Under the pieces are notes generated by a model. It ran no database searches and had not been told where the DNA came from. It worked only from the letters and a program-made list of their open reading frames with translations. From the NCBI GenBank assembly GCA_947561585.1, contig CANNZV010000121.1, forward strand, positions 558,001 through 622,000: 64,000 bases of DNA. The letters are read 5' to 3'. How positions within the stretch are numbered: position 1 is the stretch's first letter; each line of letters starts with the position of its first letter. Shown here one piece after another: positions 22,397-33,736 of the stretch. The stretch is from Caprella mutica (Eukaryota; Arthropoda; Malacostraca; Amphipoda; Caprellidae). The position numbers and the translations under genes were made by a program.

Positions 22397-23112
22397 CATA
22401 TTCACCTGTACTTATTCATATTCAGTCTACCTAATATTCATGTTCACTCTACCTAATATTCATATTCACTCTACCTAATATTCATATTCACTCTACCTAA
22501 TATTCATATTCACTCTACCTAATATTCATATTCACTCTACCTAATATTCATGTTCACTCTACCTAATATTCATGTTCACTCTACCTAATATTCATGTTCA
22601 CTCTACCTAATATTCATGTTCACTCTACCTAATATTCATGTTCACTCTACCTAATATTCATGTTCACTCTACCTAATATTCATGTTCACTCTACCTAATA
22701 TTCATGTTCACTCTACCTAATATTCATGTTCACTCTACCTAATATTCATGTTCACTCTACCTAATATTCATGTTCACTCTACCTAATATTCATGTTCACT
22801 CTACCTAATATTCATGTTCACTCTACCTAATATTCATGTTCACTCTACCTAATATTCATGTTCACTCTACCTAATATTCATGTTCACTCTACCTAATATT
22901 CATGTTCACTCTACCTAATATTCATGTTCACTCTACCTAATATTCATGTTCACTCTACCTAATATTCATGTTCACTCTACCTAATATTCATGTTCACTCT
23001 ACCTAATATTCATGTTCACTCTACCTAATATTCATGTTCACTCTACCTAATATTCATGTTCACTCTACCTAATATTCATGTTCACTCTACCTAATATTCA
23101 TGTTCACTCTAC
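22397..23112. repeat. 22-bp satellite array, about 32 units
   Basis: The unit contains TTCATGTTCACTCTACCTAA. The first units carry TTCATATTCA, after which nearly all carry TTCATGTTCA, so one variant has spread through the right-hand 85% of the array. Because 22 is not a multiple of three, no coding reading is meaningful. Confidence 0.97.
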
Positions 23113-24423
23113 ATATTCAAATCTCGGCTCACGGGCGTTCTTATATACGATATCAATTGATAACACTGTCAAACAAAATTGAATTGATGCCTAAATTGAA
23201 TATATTATTCATAGCTTGTGAAACACAAGCCACTGTGTGTGCACTTTATTCATGAGGTGCATAGTTTACATGCATAGCACTGGCAAAATGTGATTGGGAA
23301 TTATTTGGAGACACTCTGCGGTTAGGACACCGGGGAGATAACTCAACATTGAATGTTTTATTTACAATGATTGGTGGTTGTTTCGCTTCATCGCATGTTT
23401 TATTTAAAATGATTGAGGTTGTTTTAACCCTCAACTGCATTATTTATTTACAACTATTGGTGGTTGTTTTGCAATTTAGTAGAAGATACTTCAACCAAAA
23501 AAGAAGCTATAAAAAATTGAGCATGAAATATGAATTTAAAATTAAAAAATTCCACATCTTTAATTCTTCTTCAAAATCCTTTATTTCATGAACGTGACGG
23601 AATGTTGCTAGTCTTTAGATTTCACTTAGTTCTAGGTGCTGCTCTTCATATTAATGAAAATTTACCTTAAAATTTAACAAGGCACCATACAATAATATAA
23701 AGAGTTGTGAAAAATATATTATAAATAATACCATATTTATAAAAGAAATTTAAATAAAATTACTTTAATAATATATACTGATATTCTGAGATGAAAATAA
23801 TATAAATGAATGTAATTATATAGTAAAAATATCCATACCTAGTTAAGCATAATTAATTAAAGTATACCAATATAATGAAAAATATTACATCTAAAAATTT
23901 GTTTTAAACAATATAAATATATAATAAAAAGTAAAAAATAACTTAAGTGGAAAATTATTTGACTATTTATATACAAATAACGCTATCATAATAATAACAA
24001 CAGAATAATAATCCGAACTTAAACTTTATTTGGAAAAGTTGAGATGCTAAAAAATCTGTGCAGCAAATGAAGAAAACAAATTGAAACAACAAATTAGAGA
24101 GATTTTCTTTTCTTCCAATTTGCGAGTTTATGTTTGGAGAAACTTTAGTGAGTTTATTTTCTCTTATAAAGTTTATCTTCAAATTCCATTAGTGAATACG
24201 TTAAGAGAAATAGAATAATATTCTGACTATAAATGAGATATGATAATTTTACATTGAAAGCTTTATCTAGTTTTTGTGTACTTAGAATATTAAAGTAGTA
24301 ATTATGTTTGAATTAATAAAATTATGCGAAATGTAGATGTGCTAGAATTAAACCATATTTATTCAGAATGAAAATATGATAATCCGAATAATTTGAAGAG
24401 AAAAGACAAAAATTGTCCCTATA
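23113..24423. other. AT-rich region, no gene supported
   Basis: A degenerate direct repeat lies at 23345-23475. Open frames at 23246-23440 (-), 23349-23591 (+) and 23967-24182 (-) are low-complexity or overlap that repeat. Confidence 0.5.
23345..23475. repeat. degenerate 50-bp-scale tandem repeat
   Basis: TTTTATTTACAATGATTGG, TTTTATTTAAAATGATTGA and ATTTATTTACAACTATTGG recur, each followed by a GGTTGTTT-like tract. Three diverged units. Confidence 0.6.
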
Positions 24424-24513
24424 CCCTAGAATGAAATTTTAGTGGGACCATAGAAAATATAGTAATCTCCATTCTTAATCTTCCATGGCCCCACCATGGC
24501 GTTCTCTCTGAAT
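24424..24513. mobile_element. family B foldback MITE
   Basis: The left arm AGTGGGACCATAGAAAATAT pairs with the right arm ending TTCCATGGCCCCACCATGG and GTTCTCTCTG. The inner ATTCTTAATCTTCC matches the copies at 4368 and 6131. Confidence 0.7.
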
Positions 24514-25347
24514 ATATAAAGTTTAATATCAACCTTAACTGCATTACCTGTATCTAGTAAAATAATAACTACTTGATGAGTAATTATAACTCCTATACCG
24601 CATAAAAAATTGGCCTAGACTATTCACCATCAGTACCAATGATACAAATCTCTATTATTATGCAATATGGAGTATCTATGAGTAACTATACTCACCATAG
24701 TATCAATCAATCGACTCCATATTTCTATTCAAAATCACTGGGAACTTCTGTACTATTTCTGCATATTGGAAAGAAAAGAATGATTCATTGGAATTAGTGA
24801 GCCTAAAAACCATACTTCATTTTAGGGTAATTCAGCTACCACACAGTTAATTACAGCCACTAAGAGCTTCCCTTTCAGCTACCTTAGAGTGAAATCGCCC
24901 CATCGACTACAAAAGTTATCCAAAATTCGGCCCCCAAACTCGTAGAACTGCAGAGCGAATTCCAGAGGCAATTATTTGGCAAATTGGAGCAACAGGTGTA
25001 GCTATTCTAATGAGATCGGATGGTAGGCACTGAGATTGCTACTCCCTACCAGCTACTGAACCAAAAGGAGAGACCTCCTCTTCCAATTAGTGAGTGATGT
25101 ACTCTCTAAGTATATGTGTACTTGGATGTAATGTATTAAGAGTTATCGAAGATTTTGGGGAAGAGTCTACCCACCATAATGGGTTGGTTGACTTAGTTGT
25201 GTCAAAAACTGTACTCCTGTCGATTTATTGACCAGAATCATAATAGTACCATGATTAATAGTTACGAACAATCATACAGGGCTTAAACACCCATTATTAA
25301 AGAGAGAAGTAACCATAAATGATCATAGATGGATTTAACCGGTGTCA
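24514..25347. other. single-copy region, GC-richer in the middle
   Basis: From about 24840 to 25110 the base composition is less AT-biased and the text is non-repetitive (CTACCACACAGTTAATTAC, AGAACTGCAGAGCG). No open frame of useful length or recognisable motif was found. It could be a decayed repeat or a non-coding exon. Confidence 0.4.
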
Positions 25348-26584
25348 AGAAAACTCCAATTGAGAAAACTCCAAGTGAGAAAACTCCAATTGAGAAAACT
25401 CCAATTGAGAAAACTTCCAGTGAGAAAACTCCCAGTGAGAAAACTCCAAGTGAGAAAACTCCAAGTGAGAAAACTCCAATTGAGAAAACTCCAATTGAGA
25501 AAACTTCCAGTGAGAAAACTCCCAGTGAGAAAACTCCAAGTGAGAAAACTCCAATTGAGAAAACTCCAATTGAGAAAACTCCAATTGAGAAAACTCCAAT
25601 TGAGAAAACTCCCAGTGAGAAAACTCCCAGTGAGAAAACTCCCAGTGAGAAAACTCCAAGTGAGAAAACTCCTATTGAGAAAACTCCTATTGAGAAAACT
25701 CCCAGTGAGAAAACTCCCAGTGAGAAAACTCCCAGTGAGAAAACTCCCAGTGAGAAAACTCCCAGTGAGAAAACTCCCAGTGAGAAAACTCCCAGTGAGA
25801 AAACTCCTATTGAGAAAACTCCCAGTGAGAAAACTCCCAGTGAGAAAACTCCCAGTGAGAAAACTCCCAGTGAGAAAACTCCAAGTGAGAAAACTCCAAT
25901 TGAGAAAACTCCCAGTGAGAAAACTCCCAGTGAGAAAACTCCCAGTGAGAAAACTCCCAGTGAGAAAACTCCAATTGAGAAAACTCCAATTGAGAAAACT
26001 CCAATTGAGAAAACTCCAATTGAGAAAACTCCCAGTGAGAAAACTCCCAGTGAGAAAACTCCAAGTGAGAAAACTCCAAGTGAGAAAACTCCTATTGAGA
26101 AAACTCCCAGTGAGAAAACTCCCAGTGAGAAAACTCCCAGTGAGAAAACTCCCAGTGAGAAAACTCCCAGTGAGAAAACTCCCAGTGAGAAAACTCCCAG
26201 TGAGAAAACTCCTATTGAGAAAACTCCTATTGAGAAAACTCCCAGTGAGAAAACTCCCAGTGAGAAAACTCCCAGTGAGAAAACTCCAAGTGAGAAAACT
26301 CCAATTGAGAAAACTCCAATTGAGAAAACTCCCAGTGAGAAAACTCCCAGTGAGAAAACTCCCAGTGAGAAAACTCCCAGTGAGAAAACTCCCAGTGAGA
26401 AAACTCCAAGTGAGAAAACTCCTATTGAGAAAACTCCTATTGAGAAAACTCCCAGTGAGAAAACTCCCAGTGAGAAAACTCCCAGTGAGAAAACTCCCAG
26501 TGAGAAAACTCCCAGTGAGAAAACTCCTATTGAGAAAACTCCAAGTGAGAAAACTCCCAGTGAGAAAACTCCAAGTGAGAAAAT
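25348..26584. repeat. 15-bp satellite array, about 82 units, with higher-order structure
   Basis: The unit is GAGAAAACTCCCAGT with four common variants: CCCAG, CCAAG, CCAAT and CCTAT. The order of variants repeats after 28 units (420 bp): the run of four CCAAT units starting near 25546 recurs near 25966, each followed by CCCAG/CCAAG, CCTAT and a run of seven CCCAG units. The pure multiple-of-three unit gives open frames on both strands, the longest being 433 codons (25329-26630, repeated EKTPS). I treat that frame as a by-product because the minus strand and a second plus frame are also open. Confidence 0.97.
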
Positions 26585-27650
26585 GTTAAGAATTCCTATC
26601 AGAGCTCTAATGAAATACGTTAAGGAATAATAGAAACAAGAGGTAACGGTGACCTCGCTTCATTAGGAACTCTGATGGAAGACAAGAAAGTAATTATTAA
26701 CGATTGTGTAACCGATTCTACCAAAAATCATTAGATTCAAATTTCAAGCGACGTACCATTACTTCAATTACTAAAGAGCCCGTAAGCCAATTTGAAAGTA
26801 GTGTAGATCTTTGGAAGGTTTAGGTGAGCAGGTTGGTTTTAATCTAAAGAGAATTAGGATAAAGTTTAATTGAATGTACCACCAGCTTTATAAATAATCA
26901 CATCACTTATTTCAGTTTTACAAACCCTGAATTAATAGTGATAAGCACAATAGTTTCAAGAGTCTTATAAATAAATTTAGTAAGATGGAGAGGAAATATT
27001 TTGCTCGGAACAGAGCTCTAGGTAGTTGAATAACTTGTACCTTAGTACTTTGAGCCGTCTGACCGTACCAAAGTGAAAAACAAGTTTAGAGTGATCAGAC
27101 CGAATGGCCAAGATCGATTTAAAGAGTTGTTCCTTAGAACGTAGGTTTTAAAGTTTTAGAGTGTACGGTTAGAAACACATACTACACTAAATAGATAGTT
27201 TTCGATCAGCACAAGTTAGGTGCTAATCAGATGAGAGCTCGTTAGATACTGAGTGATTACTGGCTCCACTGCTTAAGAAGTAGGCCTTATACAAAAAATA
27301 AATTGATGAGAATGCCATCTGGTGGTATAATTATTAGGGATAAGACTTATCATATAGGTATCTACATAAGTACTAATATTATTTTTATATGAAATTTTTT
27401 TTACTATTAAGCAAAACAACCTATGATTAATATTTACAAAATATGTACAATATATGTACATGCTGTATAGAAATTTTAATAAAAACTTCCTCTAAAAATT
27501 CTTCCAGTGAGAAAACTCCTATTGAGAAACTCCCATTTAGAAAACTCACAGTTACTTTTTATTAGTATGCATTAAAATTTGAAGCTTATCAAATATAACA
27601 TAATAACAATGAAAATTGTAATTCACATTTCTTTCATCAAATTACATAGG
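26585..27650. other. single-copy region after the 15-bp array
   Basis: Less AT-biased than the neighbours (26640-27250) but stop-rich in all frames, with no recognised motif. A small island of the 15-bp satellite lies at 27505-27552. Confidence 0.5.
27505..27552. repeat. detached island of the 15-bp satellite
   Basis: TTCCAGTGAGAAAACTCC, then TATTGAGAAACTCCCA and TTTAGAAAACTCACAG: about three decayed units, 0.9 kb downstream of the main array. Confidence 0.8.
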
Positions 27651-27976
27651 GAGTTCATTTATCCTTGGATAAATGATGTATAAAATACTTTAGATTACAA
27701 AATTGCTTGTATGTTTGAAATAGCTTTGTTCATTTGGGAGACATTACAAACTTTCAAGCTGTTTCGTAATTTAAAGTATTTCAAGGAAATATATATTTGT
27801 TAAAGTATTAAAAGTTTTACTATTAATCGTTCATTAGATTACCACTCAGTATATAATTATAGGCCAAAGACAAAGTTGAACACATTGTTTATTTGGAACC
27901 TATTACAAACATACAAGCAATTTCGTAATAATTTTAAAGTAGTTTCAACAGTTTTAGACCATGGATAAATGAATTA
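27651..27976. repeat. foldback region with extra direct repeats
   Basis: The left arm contains TTCATTTATCCTTGG and AAAATTGCTTGTATGTTT; the right arm contains AAACATACAAGCAATTTCG and CCATGGATAAATGAA, its complement. Between them TTTGGGAGACATTACAAAC and TTTGGAACCTATTACAAAC form a direct repeat. The 27656-27677 segment is itself a near-palindrome. Probably an old MITE. Confidence 0.6.
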
Positions 27977-28384
27977 ATAAGGAATTCGATATAGAAATTT
28001 GGATTTAAAGTTTTATTGTAATCATGTTCTATTTGGTAGGTTTTTGATTTAAATATACAGGGTGATGCAAAAAAAAAAAGAAACCCATTTTCAAATTAGT
28101 TTATTTTACTAACTATCAAAGCTAGAAATTTTCTAAAAACATAGTTTCATTTTTTTATTTTTTTTTGCATTTATCTTGATAATCTGTTAGAAGATACGAC
28201 AAAAATTAAACATCCGGCAGCGCATTAAAAAAAGGTAAGTAGAAAGGGCTTGCGCGAGGACGAAAAACACAAAAAAGTTCATAATAGGAATAATTTATTT
28301 CCATATGGTAGTAGTAAAAATTGAATCCTACAATTTTTCATTCAAATAACGTTTTAGTTATTGACTCTTTCATTCATGGAAATA

Positions 28385-29914
28385 CATTTTCATCACCAAT
28401 AATGATATCTTCTACAAAATGTGCATTTATTGCAGAAACCATTTTGTAAAATTTAGACGGTGCGGTAAATCAGTTCTAAGAGTTCGATGCTTCTTGAAAG
28501 GATAATATATCAAATCGTGTTTAACAATTCGATGAAATGTGTCTAAATTGATGTCAAATCCATGGTGGCCGATCAATTGATCCCCGGTCAAAAGATCCCC
28601 GGTCATTTGATCCCCGGTCATTTGGTCCCCGGTCATTTGATTCCCAGTCATATTTTTTGTTTGCTCATATATTTAGCGATTTTTATTTCTACGTATATAA
28701 AAAATGTCATTTACAATTAAAATAATAAATAAATCTTGTTTGACATCTACTATTTATAAAATATTTTTTTATATAATGATTACAATGACAGAATTCAAAC
28801 AGCTAGAACTTATTATCGCAACAAATTAATTATTTTTATTCACAAATAATTTACATTTACAACTAGTCATAAAACATATTACAGGTGATAGGAAATATTA
28901 ACCAACTCTTGCAAGCAAACGTTAGGTATATTCACTTCACAAGCTAAGTGAATATACCTAACTTTCAGTTAAGCTGTTTTATCCGTAACTATAACAAACA
29001 TTATGATCATGTGGGTACATTGAAAATCATTTTATGGTAAATAATATACTTAAGTTATTTTACAACAATTTTTTTTTTATTTCTTACTTGAATGATGATA
29101 ATAATTGTAATATAGTTACGGCAAAGAAGCTTAACTGAAAACTACTGCTAAAATAGTCAAATGTTACTCCTCAATTAGCTCCTATACCAGACCAGGGAAA
29201 ATAATTACGAGACATGCTCCCGATTTATTTGATTAGTCATATGTGCTAGTTATAATAATTGTGGGTTATATCGGTACATTTGATTTTACCATTGAATATT
29301 TTTTGTTGGCGGATGTAAATTTGATAGCATATAATATAATACTGTTACTTATTTCAATTTATTTGTTTAATATTTAATTTCTTGTTAGCTGTTTTTACCA
29401 TTATTGCTTAGTTTCATTAAAAAGGTTCATAGGCTGTAAGGTACATATTTCTATTATATATTAAATAATTAATATATTTCACATATTATGAATGAATAGT
29501 AGGTGTATAAACGGAAAATATGACTGGGAATCAAATGACCGGGGATCTTTTGACCGGGAATCAAATGGTATGGGGATCAAATGACCGGGGATCAAGTAAC
29601 CGGGAATCAAATGACCGGGGATCAATTGACCTAGACCCCAAATCCATACCTTCTGATTGATATTTTTGTAATCTCAATAAGCTGTTAATTTTTTCATGTA
29701 TTCATTCTTTTCTCCTGCGACATAATCGCTTTTTGTTCAAATTTAAAATGGTTTCATCAGTTTTGAACTTATTAACATTTGTAAAGAAAGTTTTATAATT
29801 GGTGGGAATCTTTCAAGAAAGCGTTGTTCAAAATGAAGTAAAACCTGTTTAAAGCTTCCAGTTTAAAAAAAAAATGGTCACAACAAAAACTCTTTGTTCT
29901 TTTGAAAGCTGCAT
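28385..29914 (-). pseudogene. decayed mariner-type transposase interrupted by the hAT-like insertion
   Basis: On the minus strand it begins MQLSKEQRVFVVTIF at 29914, like the N-terminal 'EQRVFIVxxYF' of this class, and runs with stops to the insertion at 29640. Past the insertion it resumes FDINLDTFHRIVKHDL and then LPHRLNFTKWFLQ, the helix-turn-helix and linker region, then after a frameshift IIIGDENVFP, where GDE corresponds to the first catalytic Asp. The remaining catalytic residues are absent: the frame runs straight into the terminal repeat. Dead by frameshift, stops, insertion and internal deletion. Confidence 0.7.
28564..29639. mobile_element. hAT-like non-autonomous element with 8-bp target duplication
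   Basis: AAATCCAT occurs at 28556-28563 and 29640-29647, an exact 8-bp duplication typical of hAT elements. The ends GGTGGCCGATCAATTGATCC and the complement of GGGGTCTAGGTCAATTGATC are inverted repeats. Just inside, GATCCCCGGTCATTT is repeated about five times on the left and in inverted orientation on the right. The 1.08-kb interior is AT-rich without a transposase. It interrupts the mariner transposase relic. The open frame at 28427-28651 spans the junction and is not a gene. Confidence 0.85.
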
Positions 29915-30428
29915 TTTGAGGGTTTCGAATAGGAGTTAAAAATTAACGGTGAAATGATTTTATAAATAATTTCACATGGTAATTAGTTTTTTTTATTTTC
30001 TCTTATTTGTTACAAAAAATAGTAGAATCTAATGTTTTTACATCCATATAAAATGAATTATACCTATTATGAATTTTTTTCGTATACTTCGTCCTCGCGC
30101 AAGCCCTTTTTATTCCCATTTTTTCAATTCGCTGCAGGAAGTTAAATTTTTGTCGTAACTTTAACAGATTACCAAGATATAAGCAGAACAAAACAAATAA
30201 AATTATGTTTTAAAAAAAATTATAGCTTTGATAGTTTGTAAAATAAACTAATTTGAAAATGGGTTTCCTTTTTTTGCGCCACCCTGTACATTTTAATGCA
30301 TATAATGCAAATAATGTTTTTTATAGTAAATTTTACTTTAAGCTAGAAATTTGGTTGCATTTTCACTAATTAATAAAAATATCACTGTGATTTTTCTCAC
30401 TGATAGTTTTCCTAGAATTGACTTAACC

Positions 30429-30620
30429 ACCTATGATTATAGAAGGTAAAATCTATCTATGATTATAGAAGGTAAAATCTATCTATGATTATAGAAGGTA
30501 AAATCTATCTATGATTATAGAAGGTAAAATCTATCTATGATTATAGAAGGTTAAATCTATCTATGATTATAGAAGGTAATATTTACGTATGGATTATACA
30601 GGGTGAGAATCTATCTATGA
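30429..30620. repeat. 26-bp minisatellite
   Basis: About seven units containing ATGATTATAGAAGGTAAAAT and CTATCT, the last two diverged. The unit shares the frame AGAAGGTA-A-T-ATCT with the 20-bp array that starts about 165 bp downstream. Confidence 0.9.
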
Positions 30621-30784
30621 TAGAAGTGGGTGAATTACCGATAATTATATAGTTAAACCCCAATGAATTTATTGAAGTTATAGTCACCTATAACTGTAGA
30701 GGGTGAAAGCCAGTAGCTTCACAGAGTTTTCTCTGATTATAGTGGGCAGCTTTACACAAGTACAATCAGTAGCTAAGAATGTGC

Positions 30785-31653
30785 AGTTATATCTATATCT
30801 AAGATGGTACAGTTATTTCTATAGCTTAGATGGTACAGTAATCTCTAAGATGGTACAGTTATCTCTAAGATGGTACAGTTATCTCTAAAATGGTACTGTT
30901 ATTTCTATAGCTTAAATTGTACAGTTTTCTCTAAGAAGATACAGTTATCTCTAAGAAGGTACAGTTATCTCTAAGAAGGTACAGTTATCTCTAAGAAGGT
31001 ACAGTTATCTCTAAGATGGTACAGTTATCTCTAAGATGGTACAGTTATCTCTAAGAAGGTACAGTTATCTCTAAGATGGTACAGTTATTTCTAAGAAGGT
31101 ACAGTTATCTCTAAGAAGGTACAGTTATCTCTAAGAAGGTACAGTTATCTCTAAGAAGGTACAGTTATCTCTAAGATGGTACAGTTATCTCTAAGATGGT
31201 ACAGTTATCTCTAAGATGGTACAGTTATCTCTATGAAGGTACAGTTATCTCTAAGATGGTACAGTTATTTCTAAGAAGGTACAGTTATCTCTAAGAAGGT
31301 ACAGCTATCTCTAAGATGGTACAGTAATCTCTAAGATGGTACAGTAATCTCTAAGATGGTACAGTTATCTCTAAGAAGGTACAGTTATCTCTAAGAAGGT
31401 ACAGTTATCTCTAAGATGGTACAGTTATCTCTAAGATGGTACAGTTATCTCTAAGATGGTACAGTTATCTCTATGAAGGTACAGTTATCTCTAAGATGGT
31501 ACAGTTATTTCTAAGAAGGTACAGTTATCTCTAAGAAGGTACAGCTATCTCTAAGATGGTACAGTAATCTCTAAGATGGTACAGTAATCTCTAAGATGGT
31601 ACAGTTATCTCTAAGAAGGTACAGTTATCTCTAAGATGGTACAGTTATCTCTG
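30785..31653. repeat. 20-bp satellite array, about 43 units, with 240-bp higher-order repeat
   Basis: The unit is TCTCTAAGAAGGTACAGTTA with AAGG/ATGG alternatives. Rows 31201-31380 and 31441-31620 are identical including rare variants (CTATGAAGG, ACAGCTATCT, ACAGTAATCT), a 12-unit (240-bp) higher-order repeat. A small open frame at 30703-30888 is a by-product. Confidence 0.97.
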
Positions 31654-32421
31654 TACTCCATTCAGTCAATGCAAATGAGCTGCAAATGAGAAATTAGAGA
31701 TGTCGCCTTTCAATTTAAGAGCAATGTAGTCTCTAATCATTGCGTAGAGTGCACACCAAATGTGTATTAGTTACAGTATAACGATGTGTTACTACACTAC
31801 TCTGCAATTACAATTTCACGGGCATCTCATAGGGAAGTTCAAAGTAAGGACGCGTTTTCGATCATGTTATGTATTATGTAATTGAAATAAGAGTTAAATA
31901 ATAATGCATTCTTTTGTAATATGATCTAAAATGGTAAACTGTGCGGAAACTTGATTCCTACTACAGGTAATTTTTATGAATAAACGAGGCAAATAAATAG
32001 AATGCTATTTTTAATGATTTACCTCAATTATAAATGACAGACGCGTTGTATCAACTAAATGATATTAGAAGACGTGGCAATGCATAGTAAAAATAAGGTC
32101 CGTTAGGAGAACATACGAGAGTCACTTTATCCCGGCAATATTATTTCTATTCTCCGAAATACTACCGGAATATTTTCTTTGCAGGAGTAATAACACTACG
32201 GTGAAAGTGTAACTTTTTGGGGGTCAAGTGCCCACAGCCTTAGGGGTGATAATAATAATGAAACTAATGCCCTAAATTAAACTAGAAGCCAATCGTATTC
32301 CAATAATAATATTTCATCCAATAAATACCAAGTTAATAAATAATTTTCTTCTAAATAAAACTATATATATTTTTTATTTTTGACGCTGATCATCCTTCTT
32401 GCTCTGTGGGCACTTGTTATA
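31654..32421. other. single-copy region, no gene seen
   Basis: Mixed composition with some GC-richer text at 31650-31860. No motif, repeat or long open frame was recognised. Confidence 0.5.
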
Positions 32422-32506
32422 CGCAGAGAGAAAGTTACGGTGGTAATGAAGAATAAAGTCAGTTCCTATGATAATATCCAATGGCCCCACCATAACTCCT
32501 CCCAAT
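32422..32506. mobile_element. family B foldback MITE, diverged
   Basis: The left arm CAGAGAGAAAGTTACGGTGG pairs with the right arm CCAATGGCCCCACCATAAC and CTCCTCCCA. The inner part is more diverged than in other copies. Confidence 0.65.
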
Positions 32507-32895
32507 AAGTCGGTATGAACGTTGTTTTAGCTAATAATTAATTCACAGTTAGAGGCAATTGAATCACTAATCATTTTTTTCACATTTTCCTGTTTCTCCT
32601 CTTCTTTCATCCGCGGTTTTTCTTGCGCATTTTAAAACGCTTGATATAAATCACAATAATCAAGGTAAATGGATGAGAAGGATTAATACTTAATGTTTCA
32701 AGTGCAATGAATTACATTCGGATGAGTAAGTGTTTAAATTTCAGAAGGAGATAGAGCAAGCACCCAGTCTCTTCAGATAGAATGAACGTACAGGAGGCAG
32801 CAGCAATATATCGAAAAAACTTACCAGCTATTAAGGTTTCAATTGGCAGGGAATGATCTCTTCTACTTTCGAGAGAGATTGGAAATGAAATGGTC
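32507..32895. other. spacer before the next array
   Basis: No gene or repeat was recognised. Confidence 0.5.
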
Positions 32896-33702
32896 TGTGA
32901 TAGAGAGAGTGTATCTGTGATACACTGAGTGTATATGTGATACAGAGAGTGTATATGCGATACACTGAGTGTATATGTGATACACTGAGTGTATATGTGA
33001 TACAGAGAGTTTACATGTGATACAGAGAGTGTATATGCGATACAGAGAGTTTATATGTGATACAGAGAGTGTATATGCGATACAGAGAGTTTATATGTGA
33101 TACAGAGAGTGTATATGCGATACAGAGTGTTTATATGTGATACAGAGAAATTATATGTGATACAGAGAGTGTATATGTGATACAGAGAGTGTATATGCGA
33201 TACAGAGTGTTTATATGTGATACAGATAATGTATATGTGATACAGAGAGTTTATATGCGATACAAAGAGTTTATATGTGATACAGAGAGTGTATATGCGA
33301 TACAGATAATGTATATGTGATACAGAGAGTGTATATGCGATACAGAGAGTTTATATGTGATACAGAGAGTGTATATGCGATACAGATAATGTATATGTGA
33401 TACAGAGAGTGTATATGCGATACAGAGAGTTTATATGTGATACAGAGAGTGTATATGCGATACAGATAATGTATATGTGATACAGAGAGTGTATATGCGA
33501 TACAGAGAGTTTATATGTGATACAGAGAGTGTATATGCGATACAGATAATGTATATGTGATACAGAGAGTGTATATGCGATACAGATAATGTATATGTGA
33601 TAGATAGAGTGAGTGTATAATGTATATGCGATACAGAGAGTGTACATATATGTCTGTGATACAGAGAGTGTATCTGTGAAACAGAGAGTCTATATATATG
33701 TG
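32896..33702. repeat. 20-bp satellite array, about 40 units, with 80-bp higher-order repeat
   Basis: The unit is TACAGAGAGTGTATATGCGA with TGA/CGA, GTG/TTT and GATAAT alternatives. The variant TACAGATAATGTATATGTGA recurs at 33301, 33381, 33461 and 33541, so a four-unit (80-bp) block has been amplified. The right edge is degraded (33600-33702). Minus-strand open frames at 33351-33751 are by-products. Confidence 0.96.
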
Positions 33703-33736
33703 ATGCTACAAGTAATACTGTTAGAGTATCAGTGAT

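Larger units (their letters stand above)
28058..30286 (-). mobile_element. mariner-type transposon with about 280-bp inverted ends, split by a hAT-like element
   Basis: The ends CAGGGTGATGCAAAAAAA (left) and TTTTTTTGCGCCACCCTG (right) sit next to TA on both sides (28056-28057 and 30287-30288). The inverted similarity runs about 280 bp inward and includes AAACCCATTTTCAAATTAG, AACTATCAAAGCTA and GGGCTTGCGCGAGGACGAA. A decayed transposase lies on the minus strand. Without the inserted hAT-like element the length is about 1.15 kb, short for a full mariner, because the 3' part of the transposase is missing. Confidence 0.85.
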
